Of a DNA stretch of 64,000 bases, positions 54,629 through 63,874 are shown in pieces (position 1 is the first letter of the stretch; the number at the start of each line of letters is the position of its first letter). The translations under genes were made by a program, and so were the position numbers. Source of the stretch: Phaeodactylibacter xiamenensis (lineage in GTDB: Bacteria; Bacteroidota; Bacteroidia; Chitinophagales; Saprospiraceae); contig NZ_JPOS01000038.1 in assembly GCF_000759025.1 (NCBI RefSeq), positions 124,001-188,000 on the forward strand. The letters are read 5' to 3'. The notes beneath the pieces were generated by a model. The model made no database searches and was not told the origin of the DNA. It saw nothing but the letters and a program-made list of their open reading frames with translations.

Positions 54629-55522
54629 GTGGAAGTTCTTGAAGAGCATATCGTACCACCGGGTGTTTCCCCGGTCAGGCTGAGTGACTACCTGCATCAG
54701 GTTTTTGAAACCCTCCCCAGCCGGAAAGGAGGCAAGAAAGCCATTCAGCGAGGTGCTGTACTTGTGGATGGAGAACTGGCAACTACGGCTATTTGGGTGA
54801 AACCCAGCATGCACATTGTTTTGCTTGAATTGGACCTGACGCCTCCAAAAGCATTTCCTTTTTCGATCCCTGTACTCTACGAAGATGATTTTCTCGCAGT
54901 TGTGCACAAACCTCCCGGTCTACCGGTAAGTGGCAATCATTACCGTACGCTTGTGAATGCTTTGGTCGGACAACTACAGCGTTCTCCTGTTGCAGACGCC
55001 CTGCCCTGGGGCATGCCGGTGCACCGGTTGGACGGACCCACTTCGGGCCCGGTCGTAATTGCAAAGACCCGTTCCGCGCAAGTCAGATTAGGAAGAGCAT
55101 TTGAAGAGCGGGAGATTGAGAAAGTCTATCAGGCCATAGTTTGCGGCCGTACGCCCACAGAAGGGCGAATAGAAGAATCCTTAGATGGGAAACCCGCACT
55201 CACTACATTCAGCAAGTTGGAAGAATGCCGTTCTCTGAATTGTGAATGGCTGTCATGGCTGGAGCTGCACCTGCATACCGGGCGCACCCATCAGATACGG
55301 CGGCACCTGGCTCACCTGGGCACTCCTATTCTGGGCGATGAAGCCTACACACCTGAAGACAAGCCGCTATTGCGCAAAAAAGGACTTTTCCTAAGTGCGG
55401 TGTCCATCGTTTTTAATCATCCCTGCACCGCGGGCCAGGTGAAGGTGGGGTCCCCGCCGCCTGAGAAGTTTAGAGCTATAATGGAGCGGGCAGAAAGGTA
55501 TTTTTTGAATAAAAACAAATAA
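54629..55522 (+). CDS. RluA-family RNA pseudouridine synthase
   Basis: 297 residues from a GTG at 54629, three bases after the DCC stop. An N-terminal S4-like region (VRLSDYLHQV, then KAIQRGAVLVDG) precedes the catalytic domain. HRLDGPTSGPVVIAKT carries the catalytic Asp of HRLDxxTSG, and LHTGRTHQIRRHLAHLGTPILGDEAY is the second motif. It isomerises uridine in rRNA or tRNA. The specific site is not predictable. Confidence 0.92.
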   Translation: MEVLEEHIVPPGVSPVRLSDYLHQVFETLPSRKGGKKAIQRGAVLVDGELATTAIWVKPSMHIVLLELDLTPPKAFPFSIPVLYEDDFLAVVHKPPGLPVSGNHYRTLVNALVGQLQRSPVADALPWGMPVHRLDGPTSGPVVIAKTRSAQVRLGRAFEEREIEKVYQAIVCGRTPTEGRIEESLDGKPALTTFSKLEECRSLNCEWLSWLELHLHTGRTHQIRRHLAHLGTPILGDEAYTPEDKPLLRKKGLFLSAVSIVFNHPCTAGQVKVGSPPPEKFRAIMERAERYFLNKNK

Positions 55523-55549
55523 ATTGATATATTTTGTTTATATTGCAGC

Positions 55550-55958
55550 ATGGTACCCCACGATATACTTTGGAAAGGGCTAATAGAAGATTTGGCAGAG
55601 GATTTTCCTACCCTTTCAAAAATCAGAATTTAGCTTTAAATTTGAAGAACAAGTCCGAGGTATCACAAAATCTAGAAAAGCGATGGGTATAGAAGAGGCA
55701 ATTATACAGGAACTCAAAGCCCAGGCCATGAGGGAAGGGCGCAATACGGGTATTCAGAAAGGCCTTAAAGAAGGTCTTGAAAAAGGTCTTGAAAAAGGTC
55801 TTGAAAAAGGAAAATGGCAAAAGACACGCCTGTTTGTCTTCCGGGCAGACCGCAAAGGGATGTCTGTAGCAGATATTGCAGAGCTCGTCGACCTGCCCGA
55901 GGAAGAAGTGGAGGCACTCATTCAAGAGGTCAGGCTAAATCCTCCGGAAGAACACTAG
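55550..55958 (+). pseudogene. Remnant of an Rpn-family (PD-(D/E)XK) nuclease/transposase gene
   Basis: The N-terminus MVPHDILWKGLIEDLAEDF (ATG at 55550) is typical of Rpn-family proteins, but the frame stops at 55630. In another frame FKFEEQVRGITKSRKAMGIEEAIIQEL, the family C-terminus, starts at 55629 and runs to 55958. The middle ~150-200 residues expected in the family, including the nuclease core, are absent, so an internal deletion joined the ends out of frame. The tail has KGLEKGLEKGLEKGK, coded by three 12-bp tandem repeats, and an HTH-like end (SVADIAELVDLPEEEVEALI). The fragment 55683-55958 could still be translated alone. Confidence 0.75.
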
Positions 55959-56165
55959 CGCCTCAAGCCATAAATCCTTGACACCCCAAGTTTCGTTATT
56001 TTCCGCCTACTCTTCGCCTTGATAAGTCGAAAAATAACTTCAACTTAAGTATCAGAGATCTATGACTTGAGGTACTAGCCTGCAATTTAACAATGTTAAA
56101 GTTTGGATAGGTTCGCGTGGTCGCCCGGTTTTTTTCGTTTATCAATCAACTAAACATTAAAAATC

Positions 56166-56837
56166 ATGAGACCACTTATCCTAACCGCTCTGCTGCTCAC
56201 AGCCGCAACTTCACTTTCCGCTCAGCTTCGTCCAAAGATTAGCTTCTCTGCCGGGGGGAATATTTCGACGGTACGATGGTATAATCAATTCGAATTTCTG
56301 GGTCAGACGATGCCTTCTAATGAAGGTAATTTAGCTGTTCCCGGATTTCAGGCTGGTTTGTCTGTTGAATTGCCCTTTTCCTCAACTTTTGGAGTTTTAA
56401 TGGCTCCTGCTTTTTCACGAAGAGGTTTCCGCAACGATGAAGATATCCTTGGGGTAGACTCGGGTGTTCGGCTTGATTACTTTGATATTCCGATATTGGT
56501 CCGGTTTTATCCGGTCAATAGCTTCTATATTGAAGCAGGAGCGGCAGTTAGCTTCATGTTGAAGGCAGAATCCCTTTTGGAAGGAGAGCCTTTTGGTAAT
56601 GAAGAGATTATGGGTAGGCTCTACGAGGATACGGATTTAGCAGCCGTACTAGGGCTTGGCTACGACTTTAACGATCGGTTTACGGTCAACCTGAGAGCTT
56701 TTCATGGGTTGTTGACAACATTAGATGCCGAATTCACAGATGGAAATGGCGATCCTATAGTTTTTGAAGGCGCGCGCCCCAAACTCCTCAATCAATCCCT
56801 GCAGCTGAGCGTACAATACGCTATTCTAAATCCATAG
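56166..56837 (+). CDS. PorT-like outer-membrane beta-barrel protein
   Basis: 223 residues. MRPLILTALLLTAATSLSAQ is a signal peptide. The mature protein is a barrel of alternating strands: ISFSAGGNISTVRWYNQ, GFQAGLSVELPFSSTFGVLMAPAFSRRGFR, LDYFDIPILVRFYPVNSFYIEAGAAVSFML, AAVLGLGYDFNDRFTVNLRAFHGLL. The segment LDYFDIPILVRFY with an upstream RRGFR is the standard pattern of the PorT/outer-membrane-barrel family of Bacteroidota. Whether it belongs to the T9SS core cannot be read. About 180 bases of AT-rich leader precede it with no gene. Confidence 0.85.
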   Translation: MRPLILTALLLTAATSLSAQLRPKISFSAGGNISTVRWYNQFEFLGQTMPSNEGNLAVPGFQAGLSVELPFSSTFGVLMAPAFSRRGFRNDEDILGVDSGVRLDYFDIPILVRFYPVNSFYIEAGAAVSFMLKAESLLEGEPFGNEEIMGRLYEDTDLAAVLGLGYDFNDRFTVNLRAFHGLLTTLDAEFTDGNGDPIVFEGARPKLLNQSLQLSVQYAILNP

Positions 56838-56872
56838 CATCAGAGCTCCGAAGCCCAATATCCTGACAGAAG

Positions 56873-56913
56873 TTAAAGGCCCGCTACAAATCCCGAAAGT
56901 AGCGGGCCTTTAA
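56873..56913 (+). terminator. Terminator between the OM barrel gene and asnS
   Basis: AAAGGCCCGCTAC (56875-56887) pairs perfectly with GTAGCGGGCCTTT (56899-56911). The T-run is short. Confidence 0.75.
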
Positions 56914-56980
56914 ATTTCCCCCTTTTTCCCAAAAGCCCTATTTTCGCGCATTCATTTGGTGGCACGCTAAAAAACGAAAG

Positions 56981-58435
56981 ATGAGCAAGCGCACAGAGAT
57001 TCAAACGATACTGGAAGATTTTAAGCCCCGCGTAGGGCAGGAGCTTACCGTTATGGGCTGGGTACGGGCCTTCCGTTCCAACCGTTTCATTGCCCTGAAT
57101 GACGGTACGAGCATGGGCACACTGCAAGTCGTTGTGGATTTTGAGCAGATCCCGGAGGACGTACTGAAGCAAATCTCTTTCCACGCCTGCATCAAGGCTA
57201 CCGGCAAACTCGTGGAGTCACAGGGCGCGGGCCAGGATGTAGAGCTGCTGGCAGACACGGTGGAAATCCTGGGTGCTGCTAATCCGGAGGAATATCCCAT
57301 GCAGCCGAAGGTACAGTCCCTGGAGTTCTTGCGCGAAAAAGCGCACTTCCGCATGCGCACGAATACTTTCAGTGCGGTATTCCGCATCCGTCATGGTATT
57401 GCCTATGCCGTCCATAAGTATTACAATGATAATGGCTATTTCTACATGCACACCCCCATTATCACGGGGAGCGATGCAGAAGGCGCGGGCGAGATGTTCC
57501 GGGTGACCAACCTGGACATCAGCAATCCGCCGCGGACGGAAGAAGGCGAAGTGGACTTCAAGGAAGACTTCTTCGAAAAGCCAACTAACCTTACAGTATC
57601 TGGTCAGCTGCAGGCCGAAATCGGTGCCCTGGCCCTGGGCAAAGTGTACACCTTCGGGCCCACTTTCCGTGCGGAAAACTCCAACACTTCCCGCCACCTG
57701 GCCGAGTTTTGGATGATTGAGCCGGAGGTTGCTTTCTACGATATCTTTGACAATATGGACCTGGCGGAGGACTTCTGCAAGTACCTCATCAACCATATCC
57801 TGGAAAACTACAGTGCAGAGCTTGAATTCCTGGATCAGCGCATTCAGAATCTGGAGAAAAACATGCCCAAAAACGAGCGCCGCGCTATGGGGCTCATCGA
57901 GACCCTGCGGTTTGTGGTGGACAACGACTTCGAGCGGATCACCTACACCGATGCGGTCAATATCCTACGCAATTCCAAGCCTTACAAGAAAGGGAAGTTC
58001 GAATACGATGTGGAGTGGGGCAAAGACCTGCAGGCAGAGCACGAACGCTACCTGGTAGAAAAGAAATTCCAAAAGCCAGTCATTGTGCGCGATTACCCGG
58101 CGTCTATCAAAGCTTTCTACATGCGCATGAACGATGAGCAGGAAGGCGTGCCGGGCAAAACCGTAGCCGCAATGGACGTCCTCTTCCCGGGCATCGGGGA
58201 GGTGATCGGCGGCTCACAGCGGGAAGAGCGGCTCGATGTGCTAAAGACACGTATGGCTGATATGAACGTACACGAGGAAGAACTCTGGTGGTACCTCGAA
58301 CTGCGCAAGTTCGGCGGTGCGCCTCACGCCGGCTTTGGGCTGGGCTTCGAGCGCATGGTACAGTTCATCACCGGTATGGGCAATATCCGTGACGTGATTG
58401 CTTTCCCGCGTACGCCGGGCAATGCGGAGTTCTAG
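56981..58435 (+). CDS. asnS: Asparaginyl-tRNA synthetase
   Basis: 484 residues, the usual length. The N-terminal OB anticodon domain (VMGWVRAFRSNRFIALNDGTSMGTLQVV) is followed by the class II core: FRIRHGIAYAVHKYYNDNGYFYMHTPIITGSDAEGAGEMF (motif 1 region), TFGPTFRAENSNTSRHLAEFWMIEPEVAF (motif 2), and GFGLGFERMVQFITGMGNIRDVIAFPRTPGNAEF (motif 3). The SxTSRHLAEFWMIEPE form of motif 2 marks asparagine rather than aspartate specificity. Cytoplasmic. Confidence 0.95.
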   Translation: MSKRTEIQTILEDFKPRVGQELTVMGWVRAFRSNRFIALNDGTSMGTLQVVVDFEQIPEDVLKQISFHACIKATGKLVESQGAGQDVELLADTVEILGAANPEEYPMQPKVQSLEFLREKAHFRMRTNTFSAVFRIRHGIAYAVHKYYNDNGYFYMHTPIITGSDAEGAGEMFRVTNLDISNPPRTEEGEVDFKEDFFEKPTNLTVSGQLQAEIGALALGKVYTFGPTFRAENSNTSRHLAEFWMIEPEVAFYDIFDNMDLAEDFCKYLINHILENYSAELEFLDQRIQNLEKNMPKNERRAMGLIETLRFVVDNDFERITYTDAVNILRNSKPYKKGKFEYDVEWGKDLQAEHERYLVEKKFQKPVIVRDYPASIKAFYMRMNDEQEGVPGKTVAAMDVLFPGIGEVIGGSQREERLDVLKTRMADMNVHEEELWWYLELRKFGGAPHAGFGLGFERMVQFITGMGNIRDVIAFPRTPGNAEF

Positions 58436-58459
58436 AGGAAAACAGAAATAAACAAAACC

Positions 58460-58491
58460 GAAGGGCTGCAGCATCAAAACTGTAGCCCTTC
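58460..58491 (+). terminator. Bidirectional terminator between asnS and the DUF4199 gene
   Basis: GAAGGGCTGCAG (58460-58471) pairs with CTGTAGCCCTTC (58480-58491), with one G-U pair. AAAACC on its left gives a T-run for minus-strand transcripts ending at 58498. Confidence 0.75.
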
Positions 58492-58497
58492 CTGTCG

Positions 58498-58986
58498 TTA
58501 AGCAGTCTCCGGACTACGCTTCAGAAAAATGGCAACCACGGCTGAGGTCACCACTCCCATGATAATAGCACCAATGCCGCCCTGCATCATATAAGACTGC
58601 AAGTTAAAGTACTCGGCGGCGGCTTCGGGTGAGTCATGATAGCCCACCTCTACTGAATAGGCAATGGCATTGGAGAAGTACTCCGGAGAGATTACTGCGT
58701 GCGTCAGCCACTGTGTCAGCGGGCTCAACAGCGCAACAATAATGCTAATGATCAACCCAGACATAAACCCCTGCTTCCAGGTCATCTGCCCGCCCAGCTT
58801 TTCCCGCTTTTCCCGAAGCGCCAACACATAAATGACGATGGCTACCAGCCCGAAAATGTTGGTCATGTAAGGGTGCTTCTCAATTTTGGGGCCATGCCAC
58901 CCCATCGCTTTCTCAAAGACCATCCAGGCCAGGGCTGCCCCACAAAAGATCAGCGCCCATTTGATTTCTGTTGCGTATTTTTTCAT
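58498..58986 (-). CDS. DUF4199 membrane protein
   Basis: 162 residues with four hydrophobic helices: ALIFCGAALAWMVFEKAMG, YMTNIFGLVAIVIYVLALREKREK, MTWKQGFMSGLIISIIVALLSPL and MMQGGIGAIIMGVVTSAVVAIFLKR. The WKQGFMSGLIIS motif and the YF between helices 3 and 4 are typical of this Bacteroidota family. Function unknown, inner membrane. Confidence 0.9.
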   Translation of the reverse strand: MKKYATEIKWALIFCGAALAWMVFEKAMGWHGPKIEKHPYMTNIFGLVAIVIYVLALREKREKLGGQMTWKQGFMSGLIISIIVALLSPLTQWLTHAVISPEYFSNAIAYSVEVGYHDSPEAAAEYFNLQSYMMQGGIGAIIMGVVTSAVVAIFLKRSPETA

Positions 58987-59048
58987 GACTTAGGCATTTT
59001 GTACCTCCTAAGATAGGGAATACTCCATATAAAATGGGTAGAGATTTC

Positions 59049-60137
59049 TTACCGCAAACACCCGACTACCCTCCGTGCCAATGCATCAATCAGTTCCTCC
59101 GCCAAATCGTCGTCATCTGGCAGGTCGCTGAAGTGGGTCTCCGTGATGTGCGAGGGGATAGCCCGGGTATCTCCCGAAATCTCGATTTGCTCGTCCCGGG
59201 CTTCCACCTGATCCGAAAAAGAGCAGCCCGACATGGTACACTGCCCACTCTGATTGATGATGTTCACCGATACGGAAAGGCTCGCCCGCTTATGATGCGT
59301 GATGTAAGATACGGTGCCTGAAACCTCTTCATGTACAGGTACTTCGTAGGTGTTGCCGCTCGTGTCGCGCTCCGTATCGTACCCTGTGACAACCTGCTCC
59401 GTATAGTGCTCCTGACTACTGTCCTCCCATTCGTCAACATCCAAATCACTGAAGTTGATCCGGATGACGCAGTCCGCCTCAGCGGGATTTAGATTATAGC
59501 TCAGCTGATAAAAGTCCCCGGCAGGCCCGGCAAGGTGGTCCAGCGCCCGCTCGGTATCAAAGCGGTAGAAAAAGGGCGGATCGAGTTCTACCCGTGCCTG
59601 AAGCGTTCCACCCTTACGTGCTGCTTTTAACAGGGAGTCGAGTGAGGCTTCCACCGAATTGCCGGCATATTCCTCCGCATGCCTGAAGTCAAAATAGGCT
59701 GCCTGAGCCGTGGACTTGCGGCCGGTAGTGTCAAACTCCAGCATCCTTTGCCGGCCACGGTCCAGGTAAGCCTGATAGATCAAGGGGCGGGTACGTTGGT
59801 ATTCGCTTTGCAGCCCGTCCAGCTCAAATTGCAGGGTGCTCTGCAGGTAGGGTAGGGCAGGGGAGAGCTGTTCTTGCAGGTCCGCATTGCGGTCGAGGGC
59901 TTCAGCCCAATCGGCAGGATCATCAGAGGCGTAAAGTTGATCACGCAGGTCGTGCTCGCGTTGCAAAATTTGCTCAGCGGACCGCCGCATAAGTGTCCGG
60001 AGTTCGGGGTCGCCCTGATTGTGCTCAAACCGGTCAAGGGCTTTTTTGAAGGCTTTGTCGTACTCACCGGCTTCGAAAGCTTGTCTTGGGGACTGACAGG
60101 CGGTGAGCAACAGCAGCAGGTAAATGTATTTTTTCAT
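59049..60137 (-). CDS. TPR-like lipoprotein of unknown function
   Basis: 362 residues. MKKYIYLLLLLTAC is a short lipoprotein signal. AFEAGEYDKAFKKALDRFEHN is a TPR-like repeat. A coiled region (EQLSPALPYLQSTLQFELDGLQSEYQR) and a beta-rich C-terminal part (VELDPPFFYRFDTERALDHL, then ARRVVGCLR) follow. The acidic SDLPDDDDLAEELIDALA near the end is notable. No family recognised. It stands alone between the DUF4199 gene and a T9SS cargo gene on the same strand. Confidence 0.8.
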   Translation of the reverse strand: MKKYIYLLLLLTACQSPRQAFEAGEYDKAFKKALDRFEHNQGDPELRTLMRRSAEQILQREHDLRDQLYASDDPADWAEALDRNADLQEQLSPALPYLQSTLQFELDGLQSEYQRTRPLIYQAYLDRGRQRMLEFDTTGRKSTAQAAYFDFRHAEEYAGNSVEASLDSLLKAARKGGTLQARVELDPPFFYRFDTERALDHLAGPAGDFYQLSYNLNPAEADCVIRINFSDLDVDEWEDSSQEHYTEQVVTGYDTERDTSGNTYEVPVHEEVSGTVSYITHHKRASLSVSVNIINQSGQCTMSGCSFSDQVEARDEQIEISGDTRAIPSHITETHFSDLPDDDDLAEELIDALARRVVGCLR

Positions 60138-60221
60138 ACCAAGGGGTTTGGCATTGAAAATACAAACCGCAGAGCATTGCGTGTACAGCCCTTACCCACT
60201 TTAGCCCGCCCTTAACGGTTG

Positions 60222-61997
60222 TCAGGGGGCTTTTATGAAGCGCTTAACGTTTTGCGTATCCCCATGCAGCCAGACAATAGCGTACAGCCCTGCCGGCAAT
60301 TGCTCCAGCGCAAACCGGTGCTTTAGCGTACCGGGGCTTAAGGTGCTGCGCCTGAGTATTTGTCCATTGGAATGGTAAAGCAGGAGCTCGCTGCCGGTAT
60401 CCAGCCCGGAAGGCAGTGTGATGTCCACCCAATGTTCCGCCGGGTTAGGGGAGACTCGCCAGCTGGGTTCGGGCGGCGCTCCCTTGTGGATATCCAGATT
60501 GGTGCAGAGCAGATTATCCTGATAAGTATGCTCCGTCGGTGCGCCATGGGCTGTAGCCCAAAAGCAGAGCTCGTAGGGGGGCTCCAGATCCTGTAGTAAG
60601 AACTGCATTTCTTCGTCAATGTTAAGTGTAGCACTGCCTCCGGGCGGGATCGTCACTTCTGTGAATGGGAACCAAAAGCCAAATACGGTTCCACACGGGT
60701 CTCTGAAATCGCCGCAGGTTCGTCTTCGGGTGCTTACGGATACACCGGAAACAGGAACGCTGCCTTTATTAAGGACTTCAATACTGAAACCGCTGAGCGT
60801 CACAATGCCAAAGGAGCCGTCTTCACCATAGCAAATAATAGGAGGTTCCAAAATAGAGTACTCGCCCGACCATGTAATATTATGGATAGCAATATCGGCA
60901 TCTGTCTCGGCAGTCGCAAAATCCTCTAAAGGTATGGTTCTAAAGGCGATTAGATTGGCCGCGCCTCCATTAGGCATAGAAGTTGGGCGGGATAGTGGAG
61001 GAAAGCGCCCGCCATCTGGAATAAGCCGGTCGCCTAATAGTGCAATCGTGCCCTCCTGTATTGCAATATCCCACAAATAAGCATCCCAGGGAAGGAGAAA
61101 GTTCTCCCAGGTGTTCAGATCTGCAGAACGCTTTTGCATCCAGGTCCGGTTACTGGCATCCATCCCAAACAGGTAGTAATGCCCTTCATAGTATTGAATG
61201 TGCTGGTATTCGACGCCAGACCAGACGATCTCTTTGCTCTGCGATGTGGTAAAGGGATACTCAGAAGTCCAAATCGTACTGTCAATAATTGCGCAAATTT
61301 GTGGCCCACTGGCGTGGAAATCGCGAATAGCTACATAGTCCGGTGAAGAGAAACCTTCCAATTCCGAATGAGGGCTGGGAGATAGTAAGTCTCCTCTGTA
61401 GATTCTTCTGTGGAGCCTGACTGGGTATGGTGGAATAAAGCTCCTGGTATGAAACCATACTATAGAATCACCGTTGCTTTTGATGTCTCTTGCAAGTGTA
61501 GGATAATTGCTGTGCTTGATGTTTAGTGCCGAGTCCAGCAGTATTGTGCCCTGCAAGCCATTTGTGACAAAATGGCCCTCTGGAAGTCCGGCGATGTGGT
61601 ATACCGAATGGGGGGCTTCTCCGTTTTGCAACAGCTTTATTTGCTCCCCGTTTGAATTGAAAGTAGCTATTGCACTATCGGTATAAAAGTCACATGACCC
61701 CTGTGATCCTGACCATGCTAGTTGCCCCTTGCCATTTACAGCGGCATTGTACAAGCCATTAGCGCTCGTCCAGTTTGTGTATTGTTCCCGCTGAATACCA
61801 GAATCATTAATCAATGCTGCGTAACCACCAGATTCATACCGTTTGTTATTATAGGTTTTGGCTATAACAAACCATTCCCCACCATAAGGGATAATCTCAG
61901 CAGGCTGACAATAAAAAGAAGGCTGCCAGCTCAGGTCCACATACTGAGCGGAAAGTTTGCAGGAAACCAACAGCAGCACAGGTAGAAAATAGCGCAT
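60222..61997 (-). CDS. T9SS type A sorted exported protein
   Basis: 591 residues from the ATG at 61997, chosen because MRYFLPVLLLVSCKLSAQ is a signal peptide; an upstream ATG at 62021 would bury it. The main part is beta-rich with WSGSQGSCDFYTDSA and scattered Trp motifs, and near residue 425 a CARDB-like segment (IEVLNKGSVPVSGVSV). The last ~80 residues (SPNPAEHWVDITLPSGLD, then LLYHSNGQILRRSTL, then LPAGLYAIVWL) form a type A T9SS sorting domain. Probably secreted and surface-anchored; the activity is unknown. Confidence 0.85.
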   Translation of the reverse strand: MRYFLPVLLLVSCKLSAQYVDLSWQPSFYCQPAEIIPYGGEWFVIAKTYNNKRYESGGYAALINDSGIQREQYTNWTSANGLYNAAVNGKGQLAWSGSQGSCDFYTDSAIATFNSNGEQIKLLQNGEAPHSVYHIAGLPEGHFVTNGLQGTILLDSALNIKHSNYPTLARDIKSNGDSIVWFHTRSFIPPYPVRLHRRIYRGDLLSPSPHSELEGFSSPDYVAIRDFHASGPQICAIIDSTIWTSEYPFTTSQSKEIVWSGVEYQHIQYYEGHYYLFGMDASNRTWMQKRSADLNTWENFLLPWDAYLWDIAIQEGTIALLGDRLIPDGGRFPPLSRPTSMPNGGAANLIAFRTIPLEDFATAETDADIAIHNITWSGEYSILEPPIICYGEDGSFGIVTLSGFSIEVLNKGSVPVSGVSVSTRRRTCGDFRDPCGTVFGFWFPFTEVTIPPGGSATLNIDEEMQFLLQDLEPPYELCFWATAHGAPTEHTYQDNLLCTNLDIHKGAPPEPSWRVSPNPAEHWVDITLPSGLDTGSELLLYHSNGQILRRSTLSPGTLKHRFALEQLPAGLYAIVWLHGDTQNVKRFIKAP

Positions 61998-62090
61998 GTT
62001 TTTTACCCTGAAAATAGGCAATTCTGTTTAGTATGCCTCTTTGACTTGCTGAGCAAGTCGCCTCAATAGGCAGAAGGGCATTATGAAAGA

Positions 62091-63806
62091 TTAAGCATTC
62101 GGTGCGGTTGGTTCCGGCATCGCCTGCTCCAGTATCCATGCAAACCCCATCACCAGCGTGCACCCAATCAGGTTCAGCCACAGATAGGCGATGTTGATGA
62201 TCTCCATAGAGTTGAGGGTGAAGATAATCAGTACGATGGCTTCTGCGATCAGCGCACCGATGAAGACCGCCCGCCCGCCAACTTTTTTCATGAAGAAGGC
62301 CACCACAAAAATACCGAGTATCGCTCCGTAGAAGAGGGAGCCGATGATATTGACCGCCTGAATGAGGTTTTCAAACAGATTGGCAGTAGCCGCAAAAACC
62401 AGCGCAATGCCTCCCCAAACTGCCGTAAAGGCTTTGGAAGCATTCAGGTAGTGCCGGTCACTTTTGTCTTTGGCAAAGCTGCGCCGGTAGAGGTCAACCA
62501 CGGTAGTCGTAGCCAGGGCGTTCAGCTCAGAAGCCGTGGAGGACATGGCCGCTGAGAAGATAACGGCAAGCAGCAGCCCTACCAGCCCCACCGGGAGGTA
62601 CTCCGTGACGAAAGTGATAAAGACGTAATCGGTGTCCTTGATCTTGGAAGCCGGGTCGGCCTGAAGAATGAGGTCTTTCGTTGCCTTGCGCAATTCGCTG
62701 TCGGTTTCCCGCAAAGTGGACAGCCGTTGCTGAATCTCGGAAATGGCGGGCTCGTCGTTTTGGTCAATGGCACCCATAAGTGCCCGCACTTCTTCTTGTT
62801 GGGTTAGGAAAAGGGTGTTGTGTTGTGCCTGCAGGCTAGCGAGGTCGTCCGCATATTCTGTATTTTCCAGCTTTTCCAGATTGGCCGAATTGAAGTGGAT
62901 GGGCGGCTGATTAAACTGGAAGAACACAAACACCAGTATGCCCACAAAAAGCACCAGAAACTGCATGGGCACCTTCAGGATGCCGTTGAACAACAGCCCC
63001 AGCCGGCTTTCATTCAGGGATTTGCCGCTGAGGTAGCGCTGTACCTGCGACTGATCCGTACCGAAGTAGGACAGGAACAGGAATACCCCGCCCAGCATGC
63101 CCGACCAAAAGTTATACCGGTTGGACAGGTCAAATTCAAAGTCAACAACATTGAGCTTGCCCATTTTGCCAGCTACGCCCACCGCATCGCTAAAACCAAC
63201 GTCCGGAGGCAACTGGAAAATCAAAATCATTGCCGCGATAAACATGCCCGACAGGATGACGATCATCTGCTGTTTTTGGGTCACGCTCACGGCTTTGGTA
63301 CCGCCCAGCATGGTGTAAAAAATGACCAGCGCTCCAATAAAAAGGACAGTCCACCGCAGGCTCCAGCCCAAAATGGTAGACAGGATGATGGCCGGCGCGT
63401 AGATGGTCAGCCCGGCTGCCAGCCCCCGCTGTATGAGGAAAAGAATGGCCGTAAGCGTACGGGTACGCAGGTCAAAACGCCCTTCCAGGTACTCATAGGC
63501 GGTATAGACCTTGAGCCGGTAATAAATCGGCAACACAAAGACACACAAAATCACCATGGCCACCGGCAGCCCGAAGTAGAACTGCGCAAAACGCATCCCG
63601 TCCTCATAGGCCTGCCCGGGTGTGGATAAAAAGGTGATTGCGCTGGCCTGAGTAGCCATGACCGAGAGCCCGATCGTCCACCACGGCAGGTCGCGGTCGC
63701 CCAACAGATAGCTTTGTACGTTGTCAACCTTTCGGGTGTACCATACCCCGTAAGCCACGATACTCAGCAGCGTGCCCAGCATTATTATCCAGTCCAGTGT
63801 TTCCAT
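62091..63806 (-). CDS. Sodium:solute symporter (SSS family)
   Basis: 571 residues with about 13-14 membrane helices. YLLGDRDLPWWTIGLSVMATQASAITFLSTPGQAYEDGM and FYTMLGGTKAVSVTQKQQMIVILSGM are SSS signatures. A charged insert (LEKLENTEYADDLASLQAQHNTLFLTQQEEVRALMGAIDQNDEPA and on, about residues 310-380) interrupts the helices. VFSAAMSSTASELNALATTTVVDLY is the conserved late helix. It would couple solute uptake (sugar, sialic acid or similar) to sodium. Preceded on the same strand by a small membrane protein. Confidence 0.92.
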   Translation of the reverse strand: METLDWIIMLGTLLSIVAYGVWYTRKVDNVQSYLLGDRDLPWWTIGLSVMATQASAITFLSTPGQAYEDGMRFAQFYFGLPVAMVILCVFVLPIYYRLKVYTAYEYLEGRFDLRTRTLTAILFLIQRGLAAGLTIYAPAIILSTILGWSLRWTVLFIGALVIFYTMLGGTKAVSVTQKQQMIVILSGMFIAAMILIFQLPPDVGFSDAVGVAGKMGKLNVVDFEFDLSNRYNFWSGMLGGVFLFLSYFGTDQSQVQRYLSGKSLNESRLGLLFNGILKVPMQFLVLFVGILVFVFFQFNQPPIHFNSANLEKLENTEYADDLASLQAQHNTLFLTQQEEVRALMGAIDQNDEPAISEIQQRLSTLRETDSELRKATKDLILQADPASKIKDTDYVFITFVTEYLPVGLVGLLLAVIFSAAMSSTASELNALATTTVVDLYRRSFAKDKSDRHYLNASKAFTAVWGGIALVFAATANLFENLIQAVNIIGSLFYGAILGIFVVAFFMKKVGGRAVFIGALIAEAIVLIIFTLNSMEIINIAYLWLNLIGCTLVMGFAWILEQAMPEPTAPNA

Positions 63807-63874
63807 GTGCGCTTTGGTTAGTCTTTTTTAGTGAGGATGGGCAACAGGTCGTGCCCTGGTGGCAGGCAACTGCC

